A program made the position numbers and the translations under genes. From assembly GCA_037176705.1 (NCBI GenBank), contig CM073887.1:61527001-61591000 (forward strand): 64,000 nt of DNA, read 5' to 3'. This document shows, piece by piece, positions 11,933 through 21,756 of the stretch; positions within the stretch are counted from its first letter, which is position 1; every line of letters begins with the position of its first letter. The notes beneath the pieces were generated by a model. It ran no database searches. It worked only from the letters and a program-made list of their open reading frames with translations, and was not told where the DNA came from. Source of the stretch: Molossus alvarezi. Lineage: Eukaryota > Chordata > Mammalia > Chiroptera > Molossidae.

Positions 11933-12472
11933 AAAAAAGCCACTCATGGACTAGGAGGCCATGCCAGCAAGATCACCCTCAGCTTCAGCAGGTCAGGGTC
12001 CAAATCCCACCAACCCTCCTCGACCTTGGTTGGCATGTGACCTCTGGTAGGTGGGCACCCTCTCTGTGCCCAGCTCACCCACCTGGGAACTGGAACCTAG
12101 GGCCCCCTGGATGGCTCAGTGAGAGTCACAGGGACTCATCCACAGGCAAGGTGTTAAACACTCTCCTGCAAGTACCCAGATTCCCATTATTGAGTCTCCA
12201 GAAAATTGTCTTGTTCACTGCCTCTCTGCTCCCATTAGCATATCAACTCAATGAGCACAGGGGTTTCTCTGTCAAGTTGTCTATGTGCCTAGAACCTTGA
12301 CTAGGTCATGGCACAGACCAGATGCTCAGAGCAGTCATGAGTGTACAAGTGATAATGGTGGCTGATGATGATATTAATATTGTCATTGTTGGCACTTCAT
12401 AAATGAATGACTTGGAGAAAAGCCTACTGCTTGGTCACCCAGCGTTTCTCAGGACATAGGCCATTATGCCCT

Positions 12473-12848
12473 GTCAACGTAAGAAACATTCAAACCTTTG
12501 AAGAATTTTTGTGAGTTAATTTGAGACAAATCTGTCCACAGTTGCCAGGAAGCAAAACCTCAATGGATTGAGATAATGCTCTGGAGAATGGCAGTTTTGC
12601 ACCTTATTTTATACATTACACTCATAAGAAAAAAGATATGTAAGTGGATTACATGACATACATTGGTTATAATTTAGGGAGGTGGGAAAAAGCAAAGAGA
12701 GGAGACTTCTGAGATCAGATAGAGAGTAAAATGATAGACATGTATTTCTTTTACATAAGTGGGTTAACAGTCAACAATTTTTTTTTTTTTTTTTTTATTC
12801 TCACCCAAGGACATTTTTCCTTTTTTTTTTTTTTCAGATAGAGTGGAA

Positions 12849-12894
<46 letters not shown>

Positions 12895-13284
12895 TCGATG
12901 TGAAAGGGACACATTGGGTGGCTGCCATCTGCACAACCCAACCAGGGCTAGGGACAAACTGCAACCAAGGCACACTCCCTTAGCGGGAACCGAACCCGAG
13001 TCTCTCCAGACCGCAGGCCAACGCTCTAACTGCTGAGCCAAACCGGCCAGGGCAACAGTCAACAATTTAACAATTAACTTAATAACAATGAGGGGATTTA
13101 TGGTCTCCACACAGGCACAGCAGTGCCTGTGCTTTGAGGGGTCAGGAAAAAGAAAAATTACTTTGACATTGCAAAGATATGTTACCATAGATGCAAAAAG
13201 ACAATAGACAGGCTCTGTTAAGGTAAAGATTAACCTTTCTCAGGGAAGGTGTTGACCTAAGACATGACTGTCTCCATAAACTGC
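12473..13284. repeat. LTR-like dispersed repeat, copy 1
   Basis: Begins TGTCAACGTAAGAAACATTC. Over about 550 bp it is closely similar to 32169-32690, e.g. ATTGAGATAATGCTCTGGAG and CAGTGCCTGTGCTTTGAGGG in both. It is broken by a SINE at 12781-13053 and truncated at CCATAAACTGC by the HAL1-like insertion. Family not identified; a TG start suggests an LTR. Confidence 0.6.
12781..13053 (-). mobile_element. Ves SINE inside LTR-like repeat
   Basis: Reverse orientation. TSD AACAGTCAACAATT at 12767-12780 and 13054-13067. Carries a long (GA)n. Confidence 0.95.
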
Positions 13285-14237
13285 TTTTTTTTTGGATCTT
13301 TATTGTTGACTGTATTACAGATGTTCCTCATTTTTCCCCCATTGACCCACCCTCCTCCCCACTCCCACCCCCCTCCTGCCTTTTCCCACACTGTTGTCTG
13401 TGTCCATTAGTTACATATAAGTTTTTTGGTTTATTTCTTCCCACCTCCCAACCCCCTTCCCTTTGAGGTTTGTCAGTCTGGCAACCAATTTGTACTTCTT
13501 AATCCCTTCACCTTTTTCACCCATTCCCCCAACCCCCCTCCCACCTGGCAACCAACAAAATGTTCTCTGTATCTGTGAGAATGTTTCTGTTCTGCCTGTT
13601 CATTTTGTTTGTAGATTCAATTGTCGATAGATGTGTATTCATTGCCATTTTGTTTGTTCATATATTTTATCTTTTTCTTCAAAAAGACCCTTCGGCATTT
13701 CATATAATAACAGTTTGGTGGTGATGAACTCCTTTAACTTCTTGTCTGGGAAACTCTTTATATGGCCATTGATTCTAAATGACAGCTTTGCAGGATAGAG
13801 TAATCTTGGTTGCAGGTTCTTGCTTTTCATCATTCTGAATATTTCTTGCCACTCCCTTCTGGCCTGCAAAGTTTCTTTTGAGAAATCAGCTGACAGTCTT
13901 ATGGGAGCTCCTTTGTAGGTAACAAACTGCTTTTCTCTTGCTGCTTTGAAGATTCTTTCTTTGTCTTTAACCTTTGGCATTTTGATGATGATGTGACTTG
14001 GTGTGGGCCTCTTGGGGTTCATCTTGTTTGGGACTCTCTGTGCTTCCTGGACTTGTATGTCTGTTTCCTTCACCAAGTCAGGGAAGTTTTCTATCAGTAT
14101 TGTTTCAAATCGGTTTTCAATTTCTTGCTCTCTCTCTTCTCCTTCTGGCACCCCTACGATGCAAATGTTGGCACACTTGAAGTTGTCCCAGCGGCTCCTT
14201 ACACTGTCCTAATTGTTTTGGATTCTTTTTTCTTTTA

Positions 14238-14460
14238 TTATTATTATTTTTTTTTCTTTATTGATTTTAGTGAGAGAGGGAAAGAGATAGAAACATATAT
14301 GAGAGAGAACATCATCGATTGGCTACCTCCTGCATGCCCCCCCCACCACACACACTGGGGATCAGGCCCACAACCTGGGCATGTGCCTTGACCGGGAATC
14401 AAACTGGTGACCTCTTGGTGCATGGGTTGACACTCAGCCACTGAGTCACATAAGCCAGGC
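14238..14460 (-). mobile_element. tRNA-SINE, second bat family (B-type)
   Basis: Reads ATTGATTTTAG...GAGAGAACATC...GGTGACCTCTTGGTGCATGG in reverse, the second SINE family of this window. TGGATT(C)TTTTT flanks both ends. Confidence 0.88.
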
Positions 14461-14629
14461 TGGATTTTTTTTTTTCTTTTTGCTGCTCTGATTGGGTATT
14501 TTCTGCTTCCTTATATTCCAAATCGATGGTTTGCTTCTTGGCTTTACCTACTCTACTATTGATTCCCTGCAAATTATTCTTTATTTCAATTAGTACATCC
14601 TTCATTTCCGACTGGTCTCTTTTTTGCAT

Positions 14630-14836
14630 TTATCTTCAGATAGGGCAGGAGGGAGAGAGGGGGAAGAGAGAGAGAAACATTGATGTGAAAGAGACACGTC
14701 AAGTGGTTACCACCCACACTACCCCAACCGCCAGGGACAAACTGCAACCGAGGTATGTGCCTTTAGCGGGAACTGAACCCAGGACTCTCTGGTCCACAGG
14801 CCAATGCTCTAACCGCTGAGCCAAATTGGCCATGGC
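14630..14836 (-). mobile_element. Ves SINE in HAL1 ORF1
   Basis: Reverse Ves. GACTGGTCT...TTTTT is duplicated on both sides (about 14610 and 14838). Confidence 0.88.
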
Positions 14837-16353
14837 TTGACTGGTCTTTTTTATGTTGTTGATGTTCTCACCAAGTTTCTTGGAGTTCTCAAGTTCCTTG
14901 AATGTCTCACTAAGTTCCTTGAGCAACCTTATAACCAGTGTTTTGAACTCTGCATCTGATTGATTGTTTATCTCCATTTTGTTTAGTTCTTTTCCTGGAG
15001 TTTTGCTCTTTTTTTTTCATTTGGAACATGTTTCTTTGTCTCCTCATTTTGGCAGCTCTCCATGATTGTTTCTATGTATTAGGCAGTTTCTATGTCTCCT
15101 AGGTTTCGTAGGGTGGCCTGTTGTAGTAGGTATCCTGTAGGGTCCAGTGACACAACCTCCCTGATCACCCCACCTGGGCCTCGAGGTGCACCCCTAGTGT
15201 GTGGACTGTACACACTTCTGTTGTAATTGAGTTTTGATTGCTGTTGGCACATCAATGGGAGGGATTTGATCAGCTGCAAGGACTGGCTGTGCCCACTGAC
15301 CACTGGCCTCTGACTATCTTGGAGGATCAGCTGTGTAGGGGCCCAACACACAGAGCAAGACATACTTCATCAGGGTTCTGGTACCCACTGAGTCCACTCA
15401 CTGAGTGTGTCACTTGTGGAGGTTGTTAGGTGGTGGTGTTTTAATGTGATCTGAAGCTGTCCACTGGGTGTATTGGCTCTGGGGCAAGGTCAGCCACTGC
15501 CTGTGTTCTATCCGGGGCCACTCGGCATAAGCTACAAAGTGATATGCCGATGGCTGCTTCTTGTGCTGGGCCTGGAGGTGCCCACGAAAAGCCAAGTTGT
15601 GAACCAAGGCTGGCTGCGTGTAGTGCCAGGCCTGGGGCCATGTAACGAGAGGTATGGGGCTCATTAAGACCAGATGCTGCCTGTTTGAGAGATTTCAGGA
15701 AAATCTGAAGCAGGATCCAAGACAGACCAATCCTGTGGTAAAGCCACTGGAAACAGCTTGGGTGGGCCCGAAAGTTGGGTGGGGCAGGGCCTCAAGGAAT
15801 CACCAGGGCGGGGCAAACAGTGTGAGCCAGGTTCCTGGAATTTCAGGTATGGCAGTGCCTGCAGGCCTATGGGGGAATGGCTCACCAAAAGAACAAAGGC
15901 ATGTCTGTTAGGGAGAAAGCTGCCTCTCCAGCCCAAGGCCAAACAGCTCAGTTGTTCCCTGTATGTCTCTGGTGCCTTTCAAGCTGCCTCCCCTCCAAGC
16001 TTGGAGGAAGCAAGTCCGAGTAAGTCCATGCCTTGGCCCTTTAAGAGGAGCTGCCTGGGGCTCCAGAAGTCTCAGCCTCAGTTCCCACTGGTTTTTATAG
16101 CCAAAAGTTATGGGGACTTTTCTTCCTGGCACTGGGACCCTAAGCTGGGAGCCTGGTGTGAGACAGGGACCCCTCACTCCTCAGGGAGGACCTTCACAGC
16201 TGAGGTGTCCCTCCTGATTTTTATCTGCTGGTGTGGGACCAGCCCATTCGTGCCTCCGCCCCTCCTACCAGTCTAGATGTGGCTGCTTCTTTAAGTTCAT
16301 AGTTGTAGGACTTCCAGTCAGCTCGATGTCACGCAATTCTGAATGATGGTTGT

Positions 16354-16727
16354 TGTAAGGTCAGTGGGCTCCAGGCAGTCACATGACTGGGGAGATGGAC
16401 AGCCAGAGGAGAAATCAAAACTTAACTCAGGAAGCTCCACCTCACCCGAATGTGGCTGAGGCGACACTCCTGGTCACGTCCCACCACCCTTCCCAGCCAA
16501 TCAACATATGCCACACCTGAATCTCCCCAGCAGCTAGCCAGTCACCTAATCACCCCACCCAGGTCCCTAACATCCCAATAAATCTTCCTCTGGCCAAAGT
16601 AGCAGCGCAACTTCCCTGGCCCCCACCACCTGGACCAGTAAACCGACCCTCGGGAATGCTTCCATCAAATTTTCTTGCCTGCTTTTGCGACTCTGTTTCT
16701 CTTTCTTCCTCAGCGAGATACCTTACA
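16354..16727 (+). mobile_element. Solo LTR (374 bp) in the HAL1 5' UTR
   Basis: Starts TGTAAGG and ends CCTTACA, perfect 7-bp inverted termini. It has an AATAAA near 16576 and a T/C-rich U5 (GACTCTGTTTCTCTTTCTTC). Flanks GTTGT/GTTAT fit a short TSD. It interrupts the L1 5' UTR, so it is younger. Confidence 0.78.
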
Positions 16728-16810
16728 GTTATGCTGTAGTTTAGTTGTAATTTTGATGTGGTGTGGGAGAAGGCGAATGCTGTGTTTTATGCCGCCATCC
16801 TAACCGCCCT

Positions 16811-17155
16811 TCCCCTATAACTTTGTTAATGAACCATTGACAATAATGCAGAATGTCTCCTTTTAGTTTTTCTTATATTTGGAAAACAAAAAGATTTAAA
16901 AGTCAGCAGTATTTAAAACAGAGCATAAGAATAATAATTATCCTCAGTTCATTTAGTCCCATAACCATTTTTTGTTTAACCTGATTATTTGCCAGGATTT
17001 TCATGAATTCACTTATTTCTTACAGTTCTATAAATCTTCATCCAGTTCAAAGACATGACCTGATTAGAAACCTGTAATTTAGAGTAACTCAGAGTCCTTT
17101 TTATGGATTTTTCTACAGATATAACGTATCTGCAAATGCATTAGAGTAAAACAAT
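16811..17155. other. AT-rich unique sequence
   Basis: No gene or clear repeat seen between the HAL1-like element and the provirus. Confidence 0.4.
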
Positions 17156-17159
17156 GACT

Positions 17160-17389
17160 TGTTGTAGACCAACGAGACAGACCAGACTCAGACTCCAAAC
17201 TGGGTTCAAATTAAGAGAGCTTTATTAGCCGCGCGGCGACTGTCCCATCCTACAGAGGAGAGAGCAGCCCCGAGCTCAGGGGGTGGGTGGCTTATATAGT
17301 TGTCTTAGCCCCTGTTAAGGAATTTGGATTAAGGGTATGCGAGCTAGCAAGCACGTACAGAAGCAGATATTTGCAGTTAGCTGTTATGC
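17160..17389 (-). repeat. Proviral 3' LTR, 5' part of U3 missing
   Basis: Matches the 5' LTR from its end up to GTTATGC at 17389, then changes abruptly to env-like sequence. About 137 bp of U3 and the polypurine tract are lost by this fusion. TATA and AATAAA are kept (17291-17298, 17221-17226, minus). Confidence 0.88.
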
Positions 17390-17436
17390 TTAATTGCATT
17401 AAGTGATTAATCAGGATTGGGCCACAAGTTAATATA

Positions 17437-17677
17437 TTTTCTTTTTTTTCTTTATCCTCACCTGAGGACATTTTTCCATTTTTTGTACAGATAGAGTGGG
17501 AGGGAGAGAGAGAGAGAAACATCGGCGTGAAAGGGACACATCGAGTGGCTGCCACCCGCACGACCAACCAGGGCCGGGGACAAACTGCAACCGAAGTACG
17601 TGCCCTTAGCGGGAGCCGATTCCGGGTCTCTCCGGACCGCAGGCCGACGCTCTAACCGCTGAGCCAAACCGGCCAGG
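17437..17677 (-). mobile_element. Ves SINE in proviral env remnant
   Basis: Reverse Ves. (C)ACAAGTTAATAT is duplicated on both sides (about 17423 and 17680). Confidence 0.94.
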
Positions 17678-17942
17678 ACACAAGTTAATATTAATAGGAG
17701 GAGTAAGGGGCTTGCAAGGCCAGTGTTAAGAGTAGTGAACCATGGGGACCAATTAAAGAGGTTCTCATACCAATTCTTAGAGGTGAATAGAGCCTGTTCT
17801 CGTTCATCTAGTCACTATCTAACTAATTTTATGCTTTCTCTAATAATACCAGATAGGTTAGCATAAAAGCAACAGGTTTCTCCTAAGGCCAAACAGAGAA
17901 GAAATAAACCTGTGGAATAATGTTAGCAAGAATACATAAGTC

Positions 17943-18360
17943 CAGTTTGTCCCCGGCCCTGGTTGGTCGTGCGGGTGGCAGCCACTCAATGTGTCCCTTC
18001 ACATCGATGTTTCTCTCTCTCTCTCTGTTCCTCTCTCTCCCACTCTACCTGAACAAAAAAAAAAAGGAAAAATGTCCTCGGGTGAGGATAAAAAAAAAAA
18101 AAAAAAAATGCCCTGGCCGGTTTGGCTCAGCGGTTAGAGTGTCGGCCTGCGGTCCGGAGAGACCCGGGTTCGATTCCCGCTAAGGGCACGTACTTCGGTT
18201 GCAGTTTGTCCCCGGCCCTGGTTGGTCGTGCGGGTGGCAGCCACTCCATGTGTCCCTTCACATCGATGTTTCTCACTCTCTATCCCTTCCTCTCTCTCCC
18301 TCCCACTCTATCTGTACAAAAAAATGGAAAAATATCCTCGGGTGAGGATAAAAAAAAAAA
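17943..18360 (+). mobile_element. Head-to-tail Ves SINE dimer sharing one TSD
   Basis: A 5'-truncated Ves (17943-18109, beginning CAGTTTGTCCCC) is followed directly by a full Ves (18110-18360). AAGAATACATAAGTC stands before the pair (17928-17942) and after it (18360-18374). No TSD separates the two. Confidence 0.93.
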
Positions 18361-18606
18361 AGAATACATAAGTCTTTGGTTCCAACGGGAAAGATGCAGG
18401 GAGTCAGTCCTGAGGCGCAAGCAAACCAAGTCCCAGGGGGTGCAGTTGGGACCCAAGTCTCTTGTGATGAGGGGCTTAATGGGGTTAGGATGGTAGCGTC
18501 CCCGCATGAGTCTGCATAAGGGGAACAGCTTAGGTCATAGTTGCCGATAATGAAGCATGTCCCCTGTCCTTGTAGGTCTCCGAGGGTCAGGCGGGGGCCC
18601 GTACCT

Positions 18607-20009
18607 TCATAGCAGTGGCCGCCCTTGAGTGCATCTAAATTGGGTAGGTGCTTTACTGGCAATCAGAGTCAGGAAAAGAGACCAGGAGGAAACCCTGGAG
18701 AGCTTTATCTTCAGGGGATCCTCAGTCCGCTGTAAGGCCCATTGTTCAGGTATTTGCTCAGGGTGTGCTTCCTTTACCTGAGTGTGGTGAATCCAAAATT
18801 TCCATCCTGCTACCTTCAGAGCGGTGGGCATAGTCAGGATAACAGGAAAAGGGCCAGTCCAGCAACGCTTGAGGGAAGCAGGCTGATGTTTCTTGACCCA
18901 GACCCAGTCACCAGGGGTGAAGTCGTGCGGTGGCATCTGGGGTGTCCCCGGTTGGGGTCTGGTGTCCTCGATTAGCTGTTGGGTCTGTTCTCTCAGCCTT
19001 TGGATTGCCTGCAAAGAGCTGAGGAGGTTATGGTTACCCAGGTTGGCTAAGACCTCGTCCCCAATTTTGGGTAGAATAGGGGGAGGTCGGCCAAACATGA
19101 TTTCAAATGGGGTGAAACCCTTAAGATAAGGGGTACAGCGCACACGAAGGAGGACAAAAGGAAGGAGCCTTACCCAGTTATCGTCCGTCTCAAGGTGGAG
19201 CTTAAAGTTTCCTTTAATGTCCTATTCATTCTTTCCACCTGTCCTGAACTCTGAGGCCTGTAGACACAATGCAATTTCCAAGTAATCCCTAAAGCTTTAG
19301 CTAACAATTTTGTGGTTTGAGCAATGAATGCTGGGCCATTGTCGGACCCCAGAGCTAGAGGGATGCCAAATCGGGGGACTATCTCAGAGAGCAGCAACTG
19401 GGCTACCGTGGTTGCAGTTTCAGTCTTGGTAGGAAAAGCCTCAGTCCAGCCGGAGTAGGTATCTATGAAAACAAGCAGATATTTACAGCCGTATTGGCCA
19501 GGGGCGACCTCAGTAAAGTCAATTTCCCAGTGGTCACCAGGAGCTGTGCCTCGTTCTCGGGTCCCAAGGTCTGTTGTTTCCCAAGGGTGAGAGTTGACTT
19601 GGGCACAGGCAGGGCATCTCCTTATTTCAGATTCTGTCCATCTGTTGAGGTTTGGGACATAAAAGTCCCAGGCTATGAGACAGGAGAGTGTATTCTTGCC
19701 CAGGTGGGTGCCCTGATGCAGCTGAGAGATCAGCTCTCGGCCTAGAGCCGCAGGCAAGAGGATCCTCCCGTTGGGGAGAAGCCTCCAGCCATGTGGCCCC
19801 TGGGTACAGTTGAGCCTCCGTCCAAGTTCTTCCTCCTCTTGGGTATAGGAGGGCTCTTTGGGGAGGCTTTTCCCTGGAAGGACCGGAAGGATCTCCAGTG
19901 GCCCCACTGGTCTTAGGGCAGCCTCCTTGGCTGTCTGATCGGCGAAGGCGTTCCCCTTAGCTTCAGGGGTGTCGGAGTTCTGGTGGCCCCAGCAGTGGAT
20001 AATGGCCAC
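18607..20009 (-). pseudogene. Proviral pol remnant: integrase
   Basis: 20009-19170 holds the end of RNase H, an HHCC zinc region (CPACAQVN) and the catalytic DDE triad (in WEIDFTEV, GSDNGPAF and SGQVERMNRTLKE). A frameshift near 19170 leads into 19143-18607, the C-terminal SH3-like domain (GDWVWVKKHQPASLKRCWTG). Integrase inserts viral DNA; this copy is split in two frames. Confidence 0.88.
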
Positions 20010-20292
20010 TTTTGTTGGTAGCCAAATGGCCTCTAAGAGGGCAAGAATTTCTTCTTTATTTTTGATCTGTTTCCCTCCATGAAGTTAGGAGTTCCCTTTC
20101 TTGGTAGATGGCCCCATGGACATGGGCTGTGGCGAAGGCATAGCGGCTGTCAGTGTAGATGTTTACTGACTTGCCTTTCACCCATCTTAAAGCCTGAGTT
20201 AGGGCAATTAGTTCAGCCCTCTGAGCTGAAGTCCCGTGCCCTAATGCCTGGGCCCAGATGACCTTATCTTGTGTGACCACCGCCGCTCCCAC
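19950..20292 (-). pseudogene. Proviral pol remnant: RNase H
   Basis: 20292-20056 contains [15 protein letters not shown] and [17 protein letters not shown], catalytic motifs of retroviral RNase H. The C-terminal HxxxGH...GN..AD segment continues from 20009 in another frame, so an indel lies between. Confidence 0.85.
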
Positions 20293-20319
20293 ATATCGGA
20301 CTCCTTCCCGGATGAAGCT

Positions 20320-21745
20320 GCTCCCATCTGTATAGAGAGCATGCTCTGGAGTTGGGAGAGGGTTGTCAGTTAGGTCAGACCTCAGGTTAGTTAGAGTCTC
20401 AAGAATGTCTGAGCAATCATGAAGGGGAGCCTGAGGGTCATCGTCAGGCAGCAGGGTACTTGGGTTGAGGGCAGAGGTCTTCAGAAACTGGATTCAGGAG
20501 GAGTCTAAGAGGAGTACCTGGTATTGGGTGATCCGGACGTTAGACATCCACTGGTCCGGAGGGCTCCTGAGGAGAGCCTCAACAGAGTCTGCCCCAATAA
20601 TCTGGAGGTCTTGCCCTAGAGTCTGCTCGGATGCTTCTTTAACTAAAATAGCAGTAGCTGCTATGGCTCACAGGCAGCTGGGCCAGCCGGAGGCTACCGA
20701 GTCTAATCTCTTAGATAAGTAGGCAACTGGTCTCTTCCAGGGCCCTAATGATTGGGTTAGGACCCCTTTGGCAATGCCTCAAGTCTCAGAGATGAAGAGC
20801 TGAAAGGGCTTAGTGATATCAGGCCGAGCTAGGGCCGGCGCAGACATTAAGGCCATTTTTAGTTTCTCAAAGGCCTCTTGTTCTATCTCAGTCCAGATTG
20901 AGGTATTGTCTTTTCCCCCTGTGCTGGTATAGAAAGGCTTAGTGATCTCGGCAAGCTAGGGATCCAGAGGTGGCAGTACCCTACAGCCCAAGAAATTCCT
21001 GAACCTGTCTCTTGGTCTTGGGGGTAGGGATTTTCATGACCGCCTCTATCCTGCTATTGGAGAGCCACTGTTTTCCTTCTTTGAGTTCATAACCTAGGTA
21101 GGTCGCAGTGGTGGTGTATAATTGAGCTTTCGTGGCTGAGACCCAGTATCCTAAGTGTTCTAGCTCTCTAGTAGGTGTGCCTTTGAGGCCTCCTCACATT
21201 CAGGAAGAGAAGTGGCCACTAGAAGCAAATCATCTACATACTGTATCAGGATGACATGTTGGTACCTTTCCCAGAACAGTTGGGAGGTCCTTGCTTAAGG
21301 CCTCATCGAAGATGGAAGAGAGTTCTTGAATCCTTGAGGCAGTCGGGTCCAGGTCAGTTGTCCTGAGAATCCCCCTTCCGGATCAACCCATTCGAAGGCC
21401 AAGATGGGTTGGCTGAGAGGCGATAAAGGAATTGAAAAGAAGGCGTCCTTGAGGTCCAAGACAGTATAGTAAACACGGTTAGGCGGGATCAGGCTGAGAA
21501 GCATGTAAGGGTTTGGAACCGTGGGGTGGATGGTTTCCATCCGAGTGTTTACTTCCCTTAAATCTTGGACTGGCCTAAAATCCTCAGTCCCAGGCTTCTT
21601 AACCGGCAAGAGGGTAGTGTTCCAGGCCGACTGGCAAGGCTTTAAAATGCCAGCTTCTCTGAGTCTATTAATGTGCATAGTTATTCCTAGTTTGGCCTTT
21701 ATGGAGATCGGGTATTGGCGGATGAGGTCCTTAGGTTTCTGTTGG
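20320..21745 (-). pseudogene. Proviral pol remnant: reverse transcriptase
   Basis: The minus-strand piece 21678-21295 carries RT finger and palm motifs ([35 protein letters not shown]). The active-site YVDD is at 21229-21240. At least one frameshift lies between them. RT begins almost immediately after the gag zinc knuckle, so the protease region appears deleted. Confidence 0.88.
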
Positions 21746-21756
21746 GCCCCCTCTTA

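Larger units (their letters stand above)
13639..14977 (-). pseudogene. L1/HAL1 ORF1p, split by two SINEs
   Basis: Minus-strand pieces 14977-14837 (starts MEINNQSDAEFKTLVIRLL, coiled-coil-like), 14629-14461 and 14237-13639 add up to roughly 300 codons, the usual ORF1p length. The last 170 codons are open and contain the RNA-binding region (PTPSHIIIKMPKVKDKERIF) and C-terminal domain (SADFSKETLQARREWQEIF). A TAG lies near 14210 in frame with the C-terminal part. ORF1p is a trimeric nucleic-acid chaperone of L1; this copy cannot encode it. Confidence 0.75.
13285..16810 (-). mobile_element. HAL1-like (ORF1-only) L1 element, near full length
   Basis: Minus-strand element. Its 5' end is near 16810 (GGCGGTTAGGATGGCGGC on the minus strand), followed by a long L1-type 5' UTR, an ORF1 and directly a short C/T-rich 3' UTR ending in the A-tail at 13285-13293. 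No ORF2 (endonuclease/RT) sequence occurs. Half-L1 (HAL1) elements with this structure are known in mammals. Later insertions: a solo LTR (16354-16727) and two SINEs (14238-14460, 14630-14836). Without them the element is about 2.7 kb. Confidence 0.72.
17390..18662 (-). pseudogene. Proviral env remnant, internally deleted
   Basis: Minus strand 18662-18380 translates to a surface-subunit-like C-terminal piece (GTWFACASGLTPCI). After the SINE dimer, 17935-17690 and 17435-17390 look like the C-terminal transmembrane-subunit region, with several stops. Most of SU and much of TM are absent, and the tail fuses into U3 at 17389/17390. No functional envelope is possible. Confidence 0.68.

Noticed and set aside
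12840..12895. (GA)n run as an independent microsatellite
   Set aside because: It is the CT-rich body of a reverse Ves SINE, expanded by slippage.
17292..18662. Possibly co-opted (syncytin-like) envelope gene
   Set aside because: Env is internally deleted, full of stops and split by SINEs. No long open frame.
19170..20009. 280-codon open integrase frame as a domesticated gene
   Set aside because: The frame ends by a frameshift before the C-terminal domain, and no separate promoter or splice structure is visible. It fits a young decaying provirus.
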